Positions 18,175-28,320 are shown, numbered from the stretch's first letter. The stretch is 64,000 nucleotides of DNA from PSRJ01 sp963825305 (GCA_963825305.1 CAWGTA010000009.1:248001-312000), one strand, 5' to 3'. Notes: a model not told the origin generated them from the sequence alone. Translations and numbers: made by a program.

Positions 18175-19023
18175 CTAGTGCGCGATCAAATGCTGCCGGT
18201 CCTTTTCGTTTTCGCTGCAGAAGCTTTCGAGAATGTCGGTGTCCGGCAACAGCAACTCGGTAAATTTCAGGTTCAGAGGCTTGGTGAATATCATGGGATC
18301 CTCGACCGTCACTTGTACATCCATGTGGCCGAAATCACGGCGGTGGAACCGTTCCTGAACGTGCAGAGCCTCGCTGCGAGGAGTTCCGTAGGCGTCGAGC
18401 CAGCCCTGGTCGTTGAAGCCGGCTGTATCCACTACCAGCGTGTCACGTTCCCAGCGTCCTACGGAATACCCCAGCCAGGAGGGTTGTGGATCGACCGGTA
18501 GCCGACGGCCATCGGTATATACCTGACGGTGAGAATTATCGGCCTCGTACATCATCACGGTGACATCCGGCGTTTGAATGATCTTGAAGGGGAACCCGAT
18601 CAGGTCCGCTCGCGGCACGCCCATCGGGGCGCAGCGGTTATCGGGATTGTCAACGTCCATCCGCGCGGCGCGTTGCTGGCGCAATTGGGCTGCAGCGGGC
18701 CGCAGGGGCGCGTCCTCCGGCTTGAAATCGGCCAGGATATTCATGAAGTACTTGTGGAAGGTACGCGGATCGTCACCGGGTACGATGAGTGCGGTGTAAT
18801 CACCGAAGGCACTCAGCATGCGGTCGATGTCGTCAGGCGTGGGTACTACCCGCCACACGCCCGAAAGATCCGGCTGGCCGTTGGCAGCACGCGGAGCATT
18901 GGCCGCGAGGTTGGCCTTGCCGTCTTTGGTCCGGGGCGTCCCGGGACTGGGATGATTCAGCCATTGCGCGTGCGCGCCGACCGCGAGGAACGTGGATACG
19001 AGGAACAGCCGGTGAGACCGCAT
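18175..19023 (-). CDS. Secreted protein of an expanded acidobacterial family
   Basis: This is a 282-residue exported protein. The ATG at 19023 is chosen because GGAGG lies 7 bases upstream and a signal peptide follows (RLFLVSTFLAVGAHA). The mature part has the sequence landmarks DLSGVW, NPDNRCAPMGVPR, GYSVGRWERDTLVVDTAGFN and FHRRDFGHMDV, seen in a large paralogous family of Acidobacteria. Its biochemical function is unknown to me. A longer open frame upstream to 19179 is not needed. Confidence 0.72.
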   Translation of the reverse strand: MRSHRLFLVSTFLAVGAHAQWLNHPSPGTPRTKDGKANLAANAPRAANGQPDLSGVWRVVPTPDDIDRMLSAFGDYTALIVPGDDPRTFHKYFMNILADFKPEDAPLRPAAAQLRQQRAARMDVDNPDNRCAPMGVPRADLIGFPFKIIQTPDVTVMMYEADNSHRQVYTDGRRLPVDPQPSWLGYSVGRWERDTLVVDTAGFNDQGWLDAYGTPRSEALHVQERFHRRDFGHMDVQVTVEDPMIFTKPLNLKFTELLLPDTDILESFCSENEKDRQHLIAH

Positions 19024-19412
19024 CTTCAAGCCTCCAGGGGTTAGCACTACGACACTATAGCCCATCCACATCCCCTCCAAGCAATATAGGTCGAGACTGA
19101 ATAGGGTTAGCGCCCTCGCCTGGATTGGACGGAGCGGGCAGACGGTGCTCAGGTCGAAGACTTCCAAGGCTGGAACCATGGGCGCACGCCGTTTTCCAGC
19201 TCGGCGACTGTGCGCGCCGTCACGCTTTCGTAATCCGACGTATGCAGCGGCGACATCGTCCGGGAGACTATGAGATGCGGCTTGTGTCGGCAGATCGACT
19301 CAAACTACAGACACACGAGCATCGACCGGCCTTCTGAGACTGGAATTTGAGCGATTTAGAGAGGGCTATTCAATTGCATCCGGTGGAAGGCCAGGGGAAG
19401 AATGGTTAGGAC
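19024..19412. other. Intergenic region, nothing recognised
   Basis: This 389-base gap lies between divergently transcribed genes. Short frames on both strands have no ribosome binding site or family resemblance. It should hold the promoters for both flanking genes. Confidence 0.45.
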
Positions 19413-19718
19413 ATGCCTGAAGCGACTTGGGAACCTCACGAGAAACACGGACGGCTCACGACGGAGAGTGACCTGCCAGCTAGCGTTTATGCATTTCCCA
19501 AACAGCGCAAAGAACCGCTGACCGACCGAGAGCACGTGCGTAACGCCGTCGCCCGGTTCGATCAAGTCATCGACGTCTCCGATGAAGATCGTGATTTGGC
19601 GTTCGCGAACATCCAGAAAGCTGCACGGCACTATGGTGTCAAGCTCTCGGAAGGGTCGTGGCACGAGCTGGGCATCCACCGGCGGAAGAGAAGAAAAGCG
19701 TCACCAGACGCGCTGTGA
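19413..19718 (+). CDS. DUF6582 small protein
   Basis: This is a 101-residue basic protein. The core SVYAFPKQRKEPLTD, EHVRNAVARFDQV and AARHYGVKLSEGSWHELG matches the DUF6582 family as I remember it. That family is found as a small stand-alone protein or as a tail on other proteins, and its function is unknown. The basic C-terminus (HRRKRRKAS) could bind nucleic acid. It is 21 bases upstream of the oxidoreductase gene and probably co-transcribed. Confidence 0.7.
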   Translation: MPEATWEPHEKHGRLTTESDLPASVYAFPKQRKEPLTDREHVRNAVARFDQVIDVSDEDRDLAFANIQKAARHYGVKLSEGSWHELGIHRRKRRKASPDAL

Positions 19719-19739
19719 CGTGAACCGCGGAGGCATGAA

Positions 19740-20645
19740 ATGAAGGCAGTCGTTGTCCACCAGTATGGCGGTCCGGAGGTTCTGAAGTTCGAGGACTATC
19801 CGGATCCGGTGCCAGGCGCAGGCGAGGTGCTCGTGCGAGTCGCCGCCGCGAGCGTGAACCCGCTCGACTACAAGCGGCGTGCCGGGTTAACGGACGATTA
19901 TTATCCGATCCATTTCCCGGGCCTGATAGGGGTCGATATGGCGGGAACCGTTGTGAAGATCGGGCCGGAGGTGGAAGGGTTTTCCGTCGGCGATCAGGTC
20001 TTCTCTATGGCTGACAATACTTACGCTGAACTTTGTGTGGTCAGTGCGGCGATCCTGGCGAAGGTCCCCAAGGGGCTCGATTTGATCCAAGCGGCGGCGC
20101 TGCCGCTGGTGACGATAACGGGCAACCAGCTGCTTTCGGCTACGGGAATCCAGGCGGGCCAGACGGTTTTGGTCGCAGGCGCTGTGGGAAATGTCGGGCG
20201 TTCGGCGGTATTCACCGCCAAGGAACGCGGGGCGACTGTGATCGCGGGGGTCTTGAAGAGGCAGGTGGATGAGGCGAGGGCTGCTGGTGCGGACGAGGCG
20301 GTCGCAACCGACGACGACACAGCGATTGCGAATCTTCCGCCGCTCGACGCGGTGGCGGATACGGTCGACGGGAGAACCGCCGAGAAGCTGATCGCCAAGG
20401 TCAAGCCCGGAGGAGTGTTTGCCACGGTTCTCAGGGCGCCGCAGAACGCCGCGAAGTACCCAGCTGTGAAGGTGGCACCGGTATTCTCGAAATTCGACAG
20501 GAAAACGCTCGAGTTCATGGCCGAAGCCGTGCGAGATGGCAAGCTGGTGATCCCGATTAGCGAGACCCTGCCACTCAGGCAAGCGGCCGAGGCTCAGGCA
20601 GCGGCAGAAAAAGGTGTCGCCGGGAAGATCCTGCTAGTCGCTTGA
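19740..20645 (+). CDS. NADP-dependent quinone oxidoreductase-like MDR protein
   Basis: This is a 301-residue zinc-free medium-chain dehydrogenase/reductase of the quinone oxidoreductase group. The N-terminal GroES-like domain begins MKAVVVHQYGGPEVLKFED, and the Rossmann motif is VAGAVGNVGRSAV near residues 143-155. No zinc-binding cysteine pattern is present, in keeping with quinone or enone reductases. GGAGG precedes the ATG at 8 bases. It heads a short plus-strand run with the VOC and MBL genes and may act with them on reactive carbonyl or aromatic compounds. Confidence 0.85.
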   Translation: MKAVVVHQYGGPEVLKFEDYPDPVPGAGEVLVRVAAASVNPLDYKRRAGLTDDYYPIHFPGLIGVDMAGTVVKIGPEVEGFSVGDQVFSMADNTYAELCVVSAAILAKVPKGLDLIQAAALPLVTITGNQLLSATGIQAGQTVLVAGAVGNVGRSAVFTAKERGATVIAGVLKRQVDEARAAGADEAVATDDDTAIANLPPLDAVADTVDGRTAEKLIAKVKPGGVFATVLRAPQNAAKYPAVKVAPVFSKFDRKTLEFMAEAVRDGKLVIPISETLPLRQAAEAQAAAEKGVAGKILLVA

Positions 20646-20685
20646 CATTACTTTGCGAACAGAGGACACGAAAGGAAAATCGGAA

Positions 20686-21156
20686 ATGAGCAAAGAATCG
20701 CAGTTATCAACGAGTAGCGTACAGATCGAACAGAAGAGCTACGAGATGCCCCCGCGAGAGGGGATCAGCATCGCGCAGTTTCTCACCGTCGCCGACATCG
20801 AGCGATCGGCTCGCTACTACGAAAAGGTCTTCGGTGCTCGCATCCTGAGCCTGGGGGATGGCAACGCGCCTGGGTACCTTCAGCTTGCGAATATCTGGAT
20901 GATTCTGAACGTTGGAGGCGGCCCGACCGCGGATAAGCCGACCGTAACGCTGAGCGTCCCCGACCCGAATCACATCAACAGCTTTATGAATTTCCGCGTT
21001 GCGGATATTCAAGCGTGCTATGAATTATGGACAAGTCGCGGAGCGGAGTTCCTCACAGCGCCGATACCCAAGTACGGCGAGATTCGCTGCTACATCCGCG
21101 ATCCCGACGGTTACATTATCGAGGTGGGACAGAGCACCGACCTGAAATACGGTTAA
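20686..21156 (+). CDS. VOC-superfamily protein (glyoxalase/dioxygenase-like)
   Basis: This is a 156-residue protein of the vicinal oxygen chelate superfamily. One half reads IAQFLTVADIERSARYYEKV and FGARI; the second ends EIRCYIRDPDGYIIEVGQS, the usual metal-ligand glutamate strand. Members include glyoxalase I, fosfomycin-resistance proteins and extradiol dioxygenases; the substrate is not predictable here. The ATG at 20686 follows an AAAGGAAAA stretch; an in-frame TTG at 20653 is less likely. It lies 40 bases behind the oxidoreductase gene. Confidence 0.8.
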   Translation: MSKESQLSTSSVQIEQKSYEMPPREGISIAQFLTVADIERSARYYEKVFGARILSLGDGNAPGYLQLANIWMILNVGGGPTADKPTVTLSVPDPNHINSFMNFRVADIQACYELWTSRGAEFLTAPIPKYGEIRCYIRDPDGYIIEVGQSTDLKYG

Positions 21157-21244
21157 CGCCCCGCCCCGCACGAGGCTCTGAATTGGCGCGCGTCCTACTT
21201 TTCAGGCATAGAAAGCACGAGATGAAACTAAGGAGACCCTGCGA

Positions 21245-22099
21245 GTGAGTGCCGCCATCACGTCGAGCACGCTCGGTGTCAACGTATTTACCGCACCGGG
21301 AAAGGTAATGGTGGGCGAGCGGCCAAAGCCTTTCGGCGAACCGCTTGGCTTTGACCCGATGACGTCGACTTTAATCTTCGGCGAGTACGATGCGGTGCTG
21401 GTAGACGCAATGACGACTGTGGCTGAAGCAGAGGCGCTCGCGGATTGGATTGCACTGCACAATCGCAACCTGGAGACCATCTATATAACGCACGCCCATT
21501 TCGACCACTTCTACGGTTTGAGCATTCTGCTCGACCGTTTCCCGAGCGCTCGGGCGATCGCAACACCCAAGACGGTGAACGCCATGCAGGTGTCTTTCAC
21601 TGCTCCAGTAGAGCGGTTAGCCCGCCGGTTGTTTCCTGGGCAAATAGCCGCTAAATTCGTTGCGCCTGAGCCCTATGAGCACAACACGTTCACTCTCGAG
21701 GGCCAGGAATTGCGCATCATCGAGCAGGGCCACACCGATAGTGCCGATACGACGTCTCTGTACGTTCCATCGATCGGCCTGGTCGTCGCAGGCGACGTAG
21801 TGTATAACGAGTGCCACATGTACGTCGGCGACACCACCCCAGAGAGCCGGAAGAACTGGGTCGCGGCGCTGGACCGGTTGGCGGCGCTCGAGCCGTCGAT
21901 TGTTGTTGCCGGTCACAAGAAGCCCGGCGCGCCCGACTCGCCGTCGGCGATCGAGGATACGAAGCGCTATCTGCTCGACTTTGATCGGCTGCAGAAAACC
22001 GCGACGTCCGACGAAGAGCTGTTCAACAAGATGACGGAGCTTTACCCCCATTGGGTAGCGAATCAGTCGTGGTTGATGTTCGGATTCCCGGGCGCCTGA
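21245..22099 (+). CDS. MBL-fold metallo-hydrolase
   Basis: This is a 284-residue cytoplasmic metallo-beta-lactamase-fold hydrolase. Zinc ligands are visible in ITHAHFDHFYG (HxHxDH), EQGHTDSADT, VVAGDVVYNECHMY and VAGHKK. It starts at GTG 21245, with AAGGAG about 10 bases upstream. The fold covers glyoxalase II, lactonases and many esterases, and the substrate is unknown. The gene follows the VOC gene at about 90 bases, so the pair may share a detoxification role. Repeat copy 4 begins 14 bases after the stop. Confidence 0.82.
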   Translation: MSAAITSSTLGVNVFTAPGKVMVGERPKPFGEPLGFDPMTSTLIFGEYDAVLVDAMTTVAEAEALADWIALHNRNLETIYITHAHFDHFYGLSILLDRFPSARAIATPKTVNAMQVSFTAPVERLARRLFPGQIAAKFVAPEPYEHNTFTLEGQELRIIEQGHTDSADTTSLYVPSIGLVVAGDVVYNECHMYVGDTTPESRKNWVAALDRLAALEPSIVVAGHKKPGAPDSPSAIEDTKRYLLDFDRLQKTATSDEELFNKMTELYPHWVANQSWLMFGFPGA

Positions 22100-22112
22100 G
22101 GGGAACGCTCGC

Positions 22113-22163
22113 TCGACTCGACTCAATCGCGAAAACACCGGGCCCTTTGGGGCTATCGAGGAG
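22113..22163 (+). repeat. Dispersed repeat, copy 4 (left extension only)
   Basis: TCGACTCGACTCAATCGCG and CCGGGCCCTTTGGGGCTATC match the left extension of copy 2 almost base for base. The rest of the repeat is absent. It overlaps the last codons and the stop of the ankyrin gene on the opposite strand, so that gene's end was supplied by the repeat. Confidence 0.8.
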
Positions 22164-22992
22164 TTCTGATCGCACGGAGGAAGGCGGCGACTTCGGCAAA
22201 GCCATTTGTCATGGCCAACTGGAGAGCCGTGAAACCCTCCTTGGTTTTTAAGCTTGTGTCGGCTCCATGTTCGACAAGCGTCTTTACCGCATTCAGGCGG
22301 TTGAACGACGCAGCATAGTGGAGAGGCGTTGATGCGCTATCGGTGTCGATCGCATCGATGTCTGCACCGTGGGTCACCAGCAACTCGATGACTTCCTGAT
22401 TTCCGCGGAGCGCCGCGTTGTGGAGCGGTGTGAACCCGTCTTTGCTGCGAAGATTCGGATTTGCGCCGTGTTCCAGAAGGACTGTGGCGGTCGCGGCATC
22501 GCCGTTAAGGCAAGCGATTTCGAGAGCACGATTCCCGTCTGACCCCGGTGCGTTCACATCGACTCCCAATTTCAGCAGCATGGACACCACATTCGTCTGG
22601 CGGTAGGCCGCTGCATGCTGAAGGGACCAGGGGTCCTTCTCCCTAATCTGGGGAGGGACGGTCAGGGTGCCGAGAAAGGCTGTTTGGATGTTATTCGGGC
22701 ACCGTGAAGCAAGCATCAAAGGTGTCTTTCCCTGTTCGTCACGCGCCAGACGATCCCAGCCGTTCTCAACCAAGAGTTTGGCAGCTTCCAGTTGGCAATT
22801 GGTCGCTGCCTCATGGAGTGCAGTCCGGTAGTGTACGCCTCGCGCCGCAATCAGTGACTTGTTGCCTACCAGCAACTTCAGTTTTGTTAGATCGCCCAGT
22901 CGAGCCGCTTCGAACAGTTCGCTCTGCTGTGCCAGGCAGGGAATTGCGAGTGCCAGAAGAATCAGCCATCGGGAATTGTAGCTGTTGAACAT
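22153..22992 (-). CDS. Secreted ankyrin-repeat protein
   Basis: This is a 279-residue protein with a signal peptide (RWLILLALAIPCLA) followed by about seven ankyrin repeats, for example YRTALHEAATNCQLEAAKLL, DGFTPLHNAALRGNQEVIEL and ASTPLHYAASFNRLNAVKTL. Ankyrin arrays bind proteins; the partner is unknown. The last few codons and the stop lie inside repeat copy 4, so the original C-terminus may have been longer. It is divergent from the sulfatase gene. Confidence 0.85.
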   Translation of the reverse strand: MFNSYNSRWLILLALAIPCLAQQSELFEAARLGDLTKLKLLVGNKSLIAARGVHYRTALHEAATNCQLEAAKLLVENGWDRLARDEQGKTPLMLASRCPNNIQTAFLGTLTVPPQIREKDPWSLQHAAAYRQTNVVSMLLKLGVDVNAPGSDGNRALEIACLNGDAATATVLLEHGANPNLRSKDGFTPLHNAALRGNQEVIELLVTHGADIDAIDTDSASTPLHYAASFNRLNAVKTLVEHGADTSLKTKEGFTALQLAMTNGFAEVAAFLRAIRTPR

Positions 22993-23090
22993 CGCAATGC
23001 CTCAGATTATAGACGTTGCAGGCCCGAATCGGTGCTGAGTTGGGGCGCCGATTGTCGGAAGCGTGACCCTGCGTGATAATGAGGGAACTT

Positions 23091-24507
23091 ATGAAAGGTC
23101 GAATAACCCGGCGTCAGGCGCTAACCGCTGCCGTGGGAACTCCGCTCGCACTGGTGGTTAGCAGTCGAATGGCCCAAGCGGCCGATCCGCCGCCGAACAT
23201 CGTCTTCATGCTGGCGGACGATATGGGCTACGCCGATCTCTCCTGCTACGGGCGGCCCGATTACACCACGCCCCGGATCGACCGCCTCGCAGCGGAGGGC
23301 ATGAAATTCGCGCAGGCCTATGCCAATTCGGCGGTCTGCACAGCTACGCGCACCGCGCTCATCACGGGGCGCTATCAGTACCGGCTGCCGGTCGGCTTAG
23401 AGGAACCGCTGACGACCGGCGGAAAGCGTAATATTGGTCTGCCACCGGAGCACCCTACTCTGCCGTCGCTTTTGCGGAAGGCCGGTTACGGAACGGCCCT
23501 GGTCGGCAAGTGGCACCTGGGCTGGCTGCCCGACTACGGTCCACTCAAGAGCGGCTACGACCACTTCTGGGGATTTCGCGGTGGCGCGCTGGACTACTTC
23601 ACGCACAAAAGCGGACCGGCCGATACGGATAGCGATGACCTTTGGGACGACGACGTCAAGATCCACCAGACCGGCTACCTGACCGACCTGTTGGGCGGCC
23701 GGGCCATATCGGTGATTCACGATTATGCGCAGGCCAAGCGCCCCTTCTTTCTCAGTCTCCACTTCAACGCCCCGCATTGGCCCTGGGAAGGGCCCGGCGA
23801 TGAGGCGGAATCGCAGCGCATCAAGGCTCTCGCGGACTTCGACGGCGGCTCGCTGAAGACATATGGCCGCATGGTGACGCAGTTGGATCTGCAAGTCGGC
23901 CGGGTGCTCGATGCGCTCGACACCGCGGGCATCGCCAACAACACAATCGTGATCTTCACCAGCGATAATGGAGGCGAACGCTTCTCGGACACGTGGCCGT
24001 TCACGGGGAAGAAAACCGATCTTCTAGAGGGCGGCTTGAGAATCCCAGCCCTGGTCCGCTGGCCGGGGCATATAAGGCCGGGCACCACGACCCAGCAGGT
24101 CGCGATCAGCATGGACTGGGTGCCTACGCTGCTCGCCGCGGCCGGCGCAAAAGCCGATCCCGCCTATCCGCTCGATGGGATGAGCCTGCGTACCCGCGCT
24201 CACTGGGAATGCCGCGCCGGTGCCGCGCAAGCTGTACTGGCGTTACCGGTTCAATGCGCAGCGGGCGGTGCGCGATGGCGACATGAAATGGCTCCAGATT
24301 AGCGGCAACACATTCCTGTTCGACGTAGTGGCCGATCCGCTGGAGCGCGCCAATCTGAAAGACCGGCAGCCGGAAGTTTACCGGAAGCTGGTCAATGAAT
24401 ACGAAGAGTGGAGCGCGACCATGCTGCCGGAAGATCCCGCGGCGAACTCGGGTCCGATCGGCTATTCCAATCAACTCGCCGACCACCCGGGCGTCACCCG
24501 GAAGTGA
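23091..24507 (+). pseudogene. Tat-exported type I sulfatase, frameshifted
   Basis: Sulfatases hydrolyse sulfate esters using a formylglycine made from a cysteine. After a twin-arginine signal (RITRRQALTA) come NIVFMLADDMGYADLSCYG (metal site) and VCTATRTALITGRY, the modification site, with C-x-A-x-R instead of the usual C-x-P-x-R. GKWHLG and TSDNGG follow. Near 24189 one extra base breaks the frame: removal gives DGMSLVPALTGNAAPVPRKL and continuation to 24507. The ATG at 23091 has GAGG upstream; in-frame starts at 23073 and 23079 exist. It could be a sequence error rather than a dead gene. Confidence 0.85.
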
Positions 24508-24600
24508 GAGGGTGGCGCGGGGCCATGCCCTGCTTGGACATTTGGACTAAGATAGCCGGCGGCAAAGACCGCCAGCGTTACGTCGGCGGCACAGTGGCGT

Positions 24601-26597
24601 CTACTCGAAACGCACGGTGGCGGTTCGATACCAGGTTTGGCCGCTGACGTCGTCCACGCCGAAGAACTCGAAGTACTGATAGCCGGCGGGGAACCGGCCA
24701 GTGGCGCTCAGCGGTGCATCGATCTCACCATTGGCGTCGATGTGGTTGGTACCGAACCAGCCTACGATCGACGAGGAGTAGTCGTTCCCGTTGACCTTGA
24801 TGGCCGTGACGGTTGTGGCAGCTCCGCCCGTCTCCACCAACTGGACCGTAAAATTCCAGAGGCCGCCGGTCAGGATCACGGGGTTCGGGCTGATGGCGGG
24901 CTGGACGTTGGACTGGCTCGTGGTCACCTCCGCGCCCACGTTAATGAATTGCGGCGCGGCCGCTCCCGTCAAAATGGTGACCGTGCTGCTGTACTCGTCC
25001 GGCTGCGTGAGTTTCGTGGGGTCCAGCGAGATCTGCACTTGCGCAGGTGCCTTCTTGGATATTGTGCCGGTGGTAGCGGAGAGTTGTATCCACGGAGCGT
25101 CGGCCCGGAGTTTGTACGTGATCTGACCGGGTGAATCTGTGGTCAGCGTGACCGTCTGCGGGTCGGACGCCTTTTGATTCGTGACCGTGAATTGCAGATC
25201 GGTCTGCGCCGGCAAGACTTGTGCGGCCGGCAGATTTTCCAGATAGTCCTTCAGATAGGTGTACGCGTTGCTGAAACGCCCGTACCCGGCGACGAAGGGG
25301 TGTGATTTCGCAAGCCGTCAAATCGGGGGACACCGGGCCATATGTCAAGGTGCCGACAATGATCCCGGGGCTGGAGAACAGAGGCGATCCGGAAGAGCCC
25401 GGCTGGACCACCCCTTTGTCCTCGTTCACTTGATAGTAGAGGGCGGCAGGAGCCAGGGAGCCTTCGACGTTGGCGTCCGCATCGGGGGCGCGCTCGCCAA
25501 ACGAGATGCGTTTCCAGGAACCCATCGGGATGGTGAATTCCGGTCACCGGGGCGCCCACACCGGGATCGCCCATGTCCCATCCGGCGAACGTCACGCCGC
25601 TGGGGACATCCTTGAGCAGCACCAGGCTATAGTCGCCGGTTCCCATGGAGCCGCTGCCCAGAAGATGTCCGCCTACGGTCGAATGCAGGCTGCTCTGGCG
25701 GCTGGCTGGCGGCTTCCCGCCACACGAGGAAGTCTGATAAGTCCAGAAGGTCTCCAATGACCGGGCGGCTTCTTCGTCGTGGATGCAATGTCCGGCGGTG
25801 AGCAGGTACGGGATGAAACTGTCGTCACGCGTAGACACGGCCGAGCCCGAACAGAAGTATTCCGCGCCGCTCTCTTCAAACAGGAGTTCGGTGACGGTGC
25901 TCATGGTGGGCTGCCACTCGGGGTAGCAGTTGGGATCCAGATTGCACGAGTCGGCCGGGTCAGGGGCTGGCGTGGCCTGCGGATCGGATATCAATCGCCG
26001 CCGGCGTGGACTCGCTGGTGCGCGGTGCGAGATGGTGCCGATCTGAAACGGAAGAGCAGCCGTGTCCGGACGACCGGCCTCCGGCTCGTACTCGATGGTT
26101 ACCGCCTCCGAAAAAACCGTGTCGCTCCAGAATTGGCCGTTGTCGTACAATCCACGGCCGGTGTACGGTCCTGCCACCTGGATGCCGGCGCTATCGTACA
26201 GCCAAACCTTTCCGCTGCCCACGGAGAAGTTTCGGAATTCCATGCGCAACCCAGCCGATCCCGGCGAGCGCAGGGATATGCGCCACAAGCGTCCTCCTTC
26301 GGACGTGGTTAACCACGATCCGGCGGACAGCGCCGCGGAAGCGACAGGCCGGTGAATGCCGATCATGATTAAGGTACCCGGCTCAGCCAGCCGCGCTTTT
26401 TCGAATTCGCTCAAGGGCCCGAGAGCGAATTCGTGCGCCTTGGGAAGTCCAAGCCGGATACCTGGGGGCCGCACCACGACGCGTGAGGCGCGGTCCGTTC
26501 CTCGATATACCGCAGGTTCCTTGCGCGTGGAGGGCTGAGCGCCCGCGAGGGCGGCGCACAAGGCCGCTAACGATGCCGCAATACCGAGAGTGCGCAT
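24601..26597 (-). pseudogene. Secreted trypsin-like (lysyl endopeptidase-type) serine protease with BACON-like domain, twice frameshifted
   Basis: A signal peptide (TLGIAASLAALCAALAGA) leads into an S1-family protease. The triad lies in LLTAGHC (His), GDYSLVLL (Asp) and QPGSSGSPLF (Ser), and VTGIHHPDG resembles lysyl endopeptidases. The frame breaks twice: at an extra T near 25529 (DGSWKRISFGE restored) and an extra C near 25298 (ITPFVAGYGRFSNAY restored). The rest (LQFTVTNQKASD, PWIQLSATTGTISKK) looks like a BACON or Ig-like domain, ending in another beta domain. It acts outside the cell on protein substrates. Both shifts are in short homopolymers. Confidence 0.82.
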
Positions 26598-26824
26598 TAC
26601 AGCGCCACTGTAAGCCCTCCAAAAGTACCGGACAAGACTGGAATTAGAGGATAGAACGCCCATAACGATTGATAGGCGGTCTTCGGTTAACAGAGCTCAG
26701 ATTCTTACCAGTCAAAGATCTGACGCTCCACCCTCGCCGTCAAGACCGCGACACCGCCGCCGCGTTCTATCCGTTTGAAAAAGAAGCGAACCCACGTGGC
26801 TAGTGATCTGCATTCCCAGCCTGC

Positions 26825-27676
26825 ATGGAATCCAAGCGACGGCCCGCACCCCACGCCGGGTGGGGCAGTCTCGACATTGGGATGCTCACCGGTATTGTGA
26901 TCGCATCGGTTGCCCTGGTCGCGGGGATCGCTGTTACCGGAGTTAGCGCTCACTATTTCTTTCAACCGACCGGTATTCTGATCGTCGTGGGTGGGACTCT
27001 CGGGGTCATGCTGATTACCACACCGGCCCCCACGCTGCTCTGTACCCTGCGGCGTACCCTCAGTCTCTTTTCCACGGAAGCCTCAACCAACCGGGAAGCT
27101 CTGATTGAAGAAATTGTTTCGTATGCCAAGGTCGTCCGGATGAAGGGCATGCTCGCGATCGAACCAGGCATCGACCAGGTAAGCCACAGCTTCCTCCGCG
27201 AAGCGATGCTGCTGGCCATGGATACGAAAGTGCGCCTCGAGTTGCAGTCGGACCTGGAAAACAAAATTCGGCATTGCGAGAGACAGAGTGAAGCCGCCGC
27301 CAAAGTGCTCGACGTCGCCGGAGGATTCGCTCCCACCATCGGAGTGCTGGGCACCGTAGTCGGACTCATCGACGTGCTCCGGCAATTCTCGAGTCTGTCC
27401 ACGGTTGCGGCAGGTGTGGGTGCTGCTTTTACCTCGACCATCTACGGTCTGGCGTTGGCCAATATCGTGCTGCTGCCGGCGGCACATCGCATACGCGCAC
27501 GGGCCTCGGAAACCTTCGAACTTCAGGAACTGATGACAGAGGGCGCACTGTGCCTGTTCGACGGCATGCATTCCATGCTCGTCCGCCATCGCCTTTATTC
27601 CTTCATGAATTCTGCGCCCGCCCGCGAACGGTCCATCCAGGCGCTCGAATCCGCCCTGGAAGCCGGACAACTATGA
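26825..27676 (+). CDS. motA: MotA-type stator subunit
   Basis: This is a 283-residue membrane protein of the MotA/TolQ/ExbB proton-channel family. Its size and the order of helices (GMLTGIVIASVALVAGIA, PTGILIVVGGTLGVMLI, then a cytoplasmic loop) fit MotA better than TolQ. The signature GGFAPTIGVLGTVVGLIDVL is in the third helix, with a fourth (AFTSTIYGLALANIVLLPAA) after it. The gene overlaps motB by four bases (ATGA). No other flagellar genes are nearby, so the stator could drive a flagellum encoded elsewhere or another motility or envelope machine. Confidence 0.87.
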   Translation: MESKRRPAPHAGWGSLDIGMLTGIVIASVALVAGIAVTGVSAHYFFQPTGILIVVGGTLGVMLITTPAPTLLCTLRRTLSLFSTEASTNREALIEEIVSYAKVVRMKGMLAIEPGIDQVSHSFLREAMLLAMDTKVRLELQSDLENKIRHCERQSEAAAKVLDVAGGFAPTIGVLGTVVGLIDVLRQFSSLSTVAAGVGAAFTSTIYGLALANIVLLPAAHRIRARASETFELQELMTEGALCLFDGMHSMLVRHRLYSFMNSAPARERSIQALESALEAGQL

Positions 27677-28320
27677 GGCCGAGATATCTCGAAAGAGGAA
27701 CCAATCAGCGCGACCGGTGGATGGTCAGCTACGTTGACGTTCTGACCATTCTTCTGATCTTCTTCATGGTGGGGGCTGCCAAGAGCCTGGACATCCGACC
27801 GGCTCCCAAACCCGTTCCCCCGCCGCCTGTGGTGGCGCCCCCGGTGGTTCCGGCGCCGCCGAGTCGCACGGATCTGTTACGCGCTCAGGAACGTCTCAAG
27901 GAGCGCGGCCTGGAGCCGAAACTGGAACCGCGTGGCCTGGTCATCAGCCTCCCGCAGGTGATTCTCTTTTCATCTGGTGAGGACGCCGTGAGTCCTAAGG
28001 CTCTGCCCACTCTGGAACGGATTGCGGACGTCCTGCGCGATATCCCCAATAGCGTGCGGCTCATCGGCCATGCGGACACAGTCCCGATTCACAATCGCCG
28101 TTTTGGCAGCAACTGGGAGCTTTCGATGGCACGCAGCCAGAAGATCCTGGCGCTATTGAGCAGCCGTTACGGCATTGCGGAATCGCGCCTTTCGATCGCA
28201 AGCTACGGTCCCTACCACCCGGCGGCTCCCAACGACACGGTGGATGGCCGCGCATCGAACCGGCGGGTAGAGATGGTGATCCTGGACGAATCGCCTTCGG
28301 AGCTTGCTCCCGTTGAGTGA
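27673..28320 (+). CDS. motB: MotB-type stator subunit with OmpA-like domain
   Basis: This is a 215-residue partner of MotA. The single transmembrane helix carries the proton-binding aspartate in SYVDVLTILLIFFMVGA, matching the YxDxxTLL pattern of MotB. A proline-rich linker (PKPVPPPPVVAPPVVPAPP) follows, and then a peptidoglycan-binding OmpA-like domain (LIGHADTVPIHNRRFGSNW, LSMARSQ, ASNRRVEMVI). The ATG overlaps the motA stop. The pair would convert proton flow into torque while anchored to the wall. Confidence 0.87.
   Translation: MRPRYLERGTNQRDRWMVSYVDVLTILLIFFMVGAAKSLDIRPAPKPVPPPPVVAPPVVPAPPSRTDLLRAQERLKERGLEPKLEPRGLVISLPQVILFSSGEDAVSPKALPTLERIADVLRDIPNSVRLIGHADTVPIHNRRFGSNWELSMARSQKILALLSSRYGIAESRLSIASYGPYHPAAPNDTVDGRASNRRVEMVILDESPSELAPVE

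Noticed and set aside
26825..28320. TolQ/TolR or ExbB/ExbD assignment
   Set aside because: The second protein has an OmpA-like peptidoglycan-binding domain, and the first has the size and helix order of MotA.
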